NCBI RefSeq assembly: GCF_002072175.1
Contig: NZ_MVIV01000001.1
Location: forward strand, 62,001 to 126,000
From: Actinomyces gaoshouyii
Lineage (GTDB): Bacteria > Actinomycetota > Actinomycetes > Actinomycetales > Actinomycetaceae
Length of the DNA: 64,000 bases
Reading direction: 5' to 3'
Both the position numbers and the translations under genes were made by a program. This document shows, piece after piece, positions 61,297-64,000 of the stretch. The notes under the pieces were generated by a model, which saw only the letters and a list, made by a program, of their open reading frames with translations, did not search any database and was not told the DNA's origin. How positions within the stretch are numbered: position 1 is the first letter of the stretch; each line of letters starts with the position of its first letter.

Positions 61297-62020
61297 CCCG
61301 GCGGCGGGCACGGCGCCGGAGGGCGCCGTGCCCGGGTGGCTCCTCCCTCTCGCCCAGCTGTGCGACTCAGCGCTTCCCACAGGCGCCTTCTCGCACTCGC
61401 TCGGCATGGAGACCTACATCAGCGAGGGCATCATCCACGACGAGGAGTCCTTCGTGGCCTGGCTGCGCGTTCTCATCGCCACCCAGCTCACCTACTCGGA
61501 TGCCCTGGGCCTGCGCCTGGCCCATGAGGCGGCTCTCGATGGGAGCACCGCGCGACTGCGGCAGATCGACCTGCTCCTGCGCGCGCAGGCCATTCCCCGG
61601 CAGGTGCGCGAGGCGGGCAGAACGATGGGGCGGCGCATGCTCGCCATCGCCCTGGCGAGCGTCCCCCAGGCGCGCGGCGCCCTGGAGGGGTACTCGATGG
61701 ATGTCATCTCGGGCGCCTGCTCGGGGCACCCCGCTGTCGTCCTCGCGCTCGTCGGCCACGCCCTGAACGCGCCCATCGGGGCCCTGATGGCGAGCTATCT
61801 GCAGTCCAGCGTCATCTCGCTGACCCAGAACGCCGTCAGAGCCGTCCCCCTGGGGCAGGACGCGGGCCAGCGCTCCATCGCCACTGTGCGCGATCAGGTG
61901 CGCGAAGCCGTCAGGACGGCCCTGTCCCTGGAGGCCGACGAGCTCGGCGCGACGGCCCCGGGGATCGAGATCGCTCAGATGCGCCACGAGCATCAGCGCG
62001 CGCGCATGTTCATGTCCTAG
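61277..62020 (+). CDS. ureF: Urease accessory protein UreF
   Basis: This all-helical 247-residue protein links UreD and UreG in the activation complex. Family segments are LPLAQLCDSALPTGAFSHSL (about 24-43), GMETYI and NAVRAVPLGQDAGQRSI. ATG 61277 overlaps the end of ureE by 20 bases, and the protein then begins with a normal short tail before the conserved LLPLAQ; the open frame extends 231 bases further upstream as shadow. It ends 63 bases before ureG. Confidence 0.93.
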   Translation: MPSTLTDPAAGTAPEGAVPGWLLPLAQLCDSALPTGAFSHSLGMETYISEGIIHDEESFVAWLRVLIATQLTYSDALGLRLAHEAALDGSTARLRQIDLLLRAQAIPRQVREAGRTMGRRMLAIALASVPQARGALEGYSMDVISGACSGHPAVVLALVGHALNAPIGALMASYLQSSVISLTQNAVRAVPLGQDAGQRSIATVRDQVREAVRTALSLEADELGATAPGIEIAQMRHEHQRARMFMS

Positions 62021-62083
62021 CCGTCCGCCCCCGCGCACGCGGCCCCATCCTCAACAGCATCCGCCATCATCTAGGAGAACCCC

Positions 62084-62758
62084 ATGCCCGGATCTTCAGC
62101 CCCCTCATCAGCCGCCCCGGCGCGAACCACCCCCGCTTCGGGGACAGGCCCTGTGCGCATCGGCGTCGGGGGCCCCGTCGGCGCCGGGAAGACCCAGCTC
62201 ATCGAGCGCATCACCCGCGCCATGATCGACGAGGTCTCGATGGCCGCCGTGACCAACGACATCTACACGATCGAGGACGCCAGGATCCTCGCGAAGAACG
62301 GCGTCCTGGCCGACGATCGCATCATCGGCCTGGAAACCGGGGGCTGCCCCCACACGGCGATCCGCGAGGATACGTCGATGAACGACGCCGCCATCGCCGA
62401 GCTCGTCGGGAGGCATCCGGATCTGGAGATCGTCTTCGTCGAGTCCGGCGGAGACAATCTCTCGGCGACTTTCTCCCCCGAACTCGTCGACTTCTCGATC
62501 TACATCATCGACGTCGCCCAGGGGGAGAAGATCCCCCGCAAGGCCGGGCAGGGGATGATCAAGTCGGACCTGTTCATCATCAATAAGACCGACCTCGCCC
62601 CCTACGTCGGGGCGGACCTCTCCGTCATGGAGGCGGACTCGCGGACCTTCCGCGGGAACAAGCCATTCTGCTTCACCAACCTCAAGACCGACGAGGGCCT
62701 GGGTGCCGTACTGGACTGGATCCGTCACGACGTGCTCATGACGGACCTCGAGCGGTGA
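62084..62758 (+). CDS. ureG: Urease accessory GTPase UreG
   Basis: The 224-residue SIMIBI GTPase uses GTP hydrolysis to insert nickel into urease. P-loop GPVGAGKT (30-37), the CPH metal motif in [24 protein letters not shown] and the base-recognition NKTD ([11 protein letters not shown]) are all intact. A Ser/Ala/Pro-rich N-terminal tail of about 22 residues precedes the P-loop. ATG 62084 has AGGAGA upstream. Its stop overlaps the ureD start by four bases. Confidence 0.97.
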   Translation: MPGSSAPSSAAPARTTPASGTGPVRIGVGGPVGAGKTQLIERITRAMIDEVSMAAVTNDIYTIEDARILAKNGVLADDRIIGLETGGCPHTAIREDTSMNDAAIAELVGRHPDLEIVFVESGGDNLSATFSPELVDFSIYIIDVAQGEKIPRKAGQGMIKSDLFIINKTDLAPYVGADLSVMEADSRTFRGNKPFCFTNLKTDEGLGAVLDWIRHDVLMTDLER

Positions 62759-63624
62759 GTGGGAGTGATCGGGCCTGGGCGGTTCCTCCCCCGTCCTGGC
62801 CGGTTGAGCCCACGGGCGAACTGCACCTCGCCGTGGGCTCGCGCGGCAACCGCTCCGTCGCGACACGGCAGCACCACCGCGGCGCCCTGCGCGTCATCCG
62901 TCCCATGTACCTCGACGACAGCTCGCAGGTCACCTATGTGATGGTCAACCCGGGCGGCGGCTACCTGGGCGGCGACACCTACTTCACGGATGTCGTGGTC
63001 GACGACGGCGCGCGCCTCTTGCTCACCACCCAGGCGGCCACGAAGGTCTACCGCACACCGGGGAATCGCGCGCGCCAGCGCACCGAGGCCGTCCTCGGTG
63101 AGGGAGCCGTCCTCGAGATCATCCCGGACCAGCTCATCGCCTACCGGGGCGCCGCTTACGAGCAGACAACCCATGTCACCATGGCGCCCTCCGCGATCCT
63201 CATCAGCCTCGACGTCGTCACACCCGGATGGGCGCCCGACGGGTCCGCCTTCGGCTACGACAGCGTGCGCCTGCGCACGCGCGTCGACATCGCCGGTTCG
63301 CCCGTCCTGCTCGACAACCTGCGCCTGGAACCCGCCGACGGCGACATGCGCGCCCTGGGGCTCCTGGAGGGACACAGCCATGTGGGCTCCCTGACCGTCA
63401 TCGGGCAGAGGACTGACGACGGGATCATCGAGCGGGTCCGCGCGCTGCTGGCCAACGTGGGCGCCGGTGTGCGCGCCGCCGTCACCCGCATCGAGGGCCC
63501 CGGGATGCTCGTGCGAGTGCTCGGCCACGACACGGGAACGATCACGGCCCTCTTGCTGGGCGTTGACGCCCTCGTGCGCCGCGAGTGGCTGGGAGCCTCC
63601 CCACTCGTACTGCGCAAATACTGA
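62755..63624 (+). CDS. ureD: Urease accessory protein UreD (UreH)
   Basis: This 289-residue scaffold protein shows the family segments [30 protein letters not shown] and [14 protein letters not shown]. It starts with a GTG at 62755 in a GTGA overlap with ureG. UreD binds the urease apoenzyme and forms the tunnel with UreF for nickel delivery. Placing ureD last, after ureG, is common in Gram-positive and actinobacterial clusters. Confidence 0.94.
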   Translation: MSGSDRAWAVPPPSWPVEPTGELHLAVGSRGNRSVATRQHHRGALRVIRPMYLDDSSQVTYVMVNPGGGYLGGDTYFTDVVVDDGARLLLTTQAATKVYRTPGNRARQRTEAVLGEGAVLEIIPDQLIAYRGAAYEQTTHVTMAPSAILISLDVVTPGWAPDGSAFGYDSVRLRTRVDIAGSPVLLDNLRLEPADGDMRALGLLEGHSHVGSLTVIGQRTDDGIIERVRALLANVGAGVRAAVTRIEGPGMLVRVLGHDTGTITALLLGVDALVRREWLGASPLVLRKY

Positions 63625-63688
63625 CCCCCGCTCTGCCCTGGGCCGCCCGAGGAGGCGTCCCCACCAGACCATCAGGAAGGACCGAGCC

Positions 63689-64000
63689 ATGTCCGCCGCA
63701 ACCGCATCCCCCACCGAGGCCGCAGCCCTGCTGCCCCAAGTGCTCGGCGCCGGGCATGCCATCGCCCTCGGGCTGGGGCAGATCTTCCTCCAGCCCCGCG
63801 CGTGGACCGGGATGCTCATCCTCGCGGGGATCACCGTCCACTGCCCGCTCATGGCGCTCCAAGCGCTACTGGGCACCGTCATCGCCACGGTAGCGGCCCG
63901 TTCACTCGGGCTGCCGCTGGAGGCGGGCCTGCAGGGGTACAACGGCGCCCTCGTTGGGCTGGCGGCTTGGTCGACGCTCTCGGCCACATGGCCCGCCACG
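63689..64000 (+). CDS. Urea transporter (UT family), 5' part
   Basis: The reading frame is open from ATG 63689 to the window edge (104 residues visible). AGGAAGGA lies seven bases before the start. It shows ALGLGQIFLQPRAWTGMLIL (about 26-45) and LQGYNGALVGLAAWST (about 82-97), patterns typical of the UT/Yut channel-type urea transporters, which pair a G(I/L)GQ(I/V)F segment with G(F/Y)NG.LVG. Placed directly after ureD, it would supply urea to the urease. The rest of the gene is outside the window. Confidence 0.85.
   Translation, partial: MSAATASPTEAAALLPQVLGAGHAIALGLGQIFLQPRAWTGMLILAGITVHCPLMALQALLGTVIATVAARSLGLPLEAGLQGYNGALVGLAAWSTLSATWPAT

Noticed and set aside
1-64000. rRNA, tRNA, tmRNA or SRP RNA genes
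   Set aside because: I found no convincing T-loop/anticodon pattern or conserved rRNA segment in the intergenic regions.

Overview
The window is high-G+C actinobacterial chromosomal DNA. Gene content suggests an oral or mucosal Actinomyces-type organism: an LPXTG-anchored surface protein with SpaA-like modules, a Tad/Flp pilus locus, an actinobacterial AdnAB recombination nuclease, DUF3107, DUF3117 and DUF3017 proteins, and a urease cluster with its own nickel and urea uptake genes. No rRNA, tRNA, CRISPR array, transposase or phage gene was recognised. The species assignment is an inference from gene content.

Layout. 0-6.6 kb: tail of an ABC exporter, a DAACS symporter, DUF3017, purH under a ZTP riboswitch, prfB and a LysR regulator. 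6.7-12.2 kb: a small membrane protein, then a minus-strand Tad pilus operon (tadA-tadB-tadC-flp-tadE-tadE-tadG-like). 12.5-24 kb: an APH-fold protein with an altered catalytic motif, adnA-adnB, DUF3107, a ferritin-like protein and an RhlE-type helicase, an order I recall from mycobacteria. 24-28.9 kb: PHP phosphoesterase, Gfo/Idh/MocA oxidoreductase, M24 peptidase, stress protein, then an A+T-richer gap with a small membrane ORF. 29.6-36 kb: MgtE_N/CBS protein, DUF1003, Mrp, TatB, O-methyltransferase, DUF3117 and a LOG-type protein. 36-46 kb: phosphohexomutase, a metal ABC transporter with a tandemly duplicated permease, mannose-1-phosphate guanylyltransferase, YihY, a 2'-5' RNA ligase-like protein and galK. 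46-52.6 kb: LPXTG protein, exonuclease III, acylphosphatase, and glyA-folD under a second ZTP riboswitch. 52.9-55.3 kb: a CobW-like protein without GTPase motifs, divergent from zinc-independent ribosomal protein paralogs (rpmB-rpmG-rpsN-rpmE-rpmJ). 55.5-64 kb: nikMQO, ureABCEFGD and the start of a urea transporter, all on the plus strand.

Three themes link the genes. Purine and one-carbon metabolism is tied together by two ZTP riboswitches, on purH and on glyA-folD. Metal homeostasis appears three times: a probable Mn/Fe/Zn transporter behind two tandem DtxR-like operators, a zinc-sparing ribosomal protein set, and a nickel-urease block with a possible Nur box. Two families of intergenic repeats, a 22-bp-period GAGACCGGTC family and a CACCGGTG family with 19/23/19-bp spacing, sit mostly at gene 3' ends. 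These repeats are the least explained structure here.

Many long ORFs on opposite strands are shadows produced by the high third-position G+C and were discarded. Starts were chosen from Shine-Dalgarno sequences, translational overlaps and family lengths.
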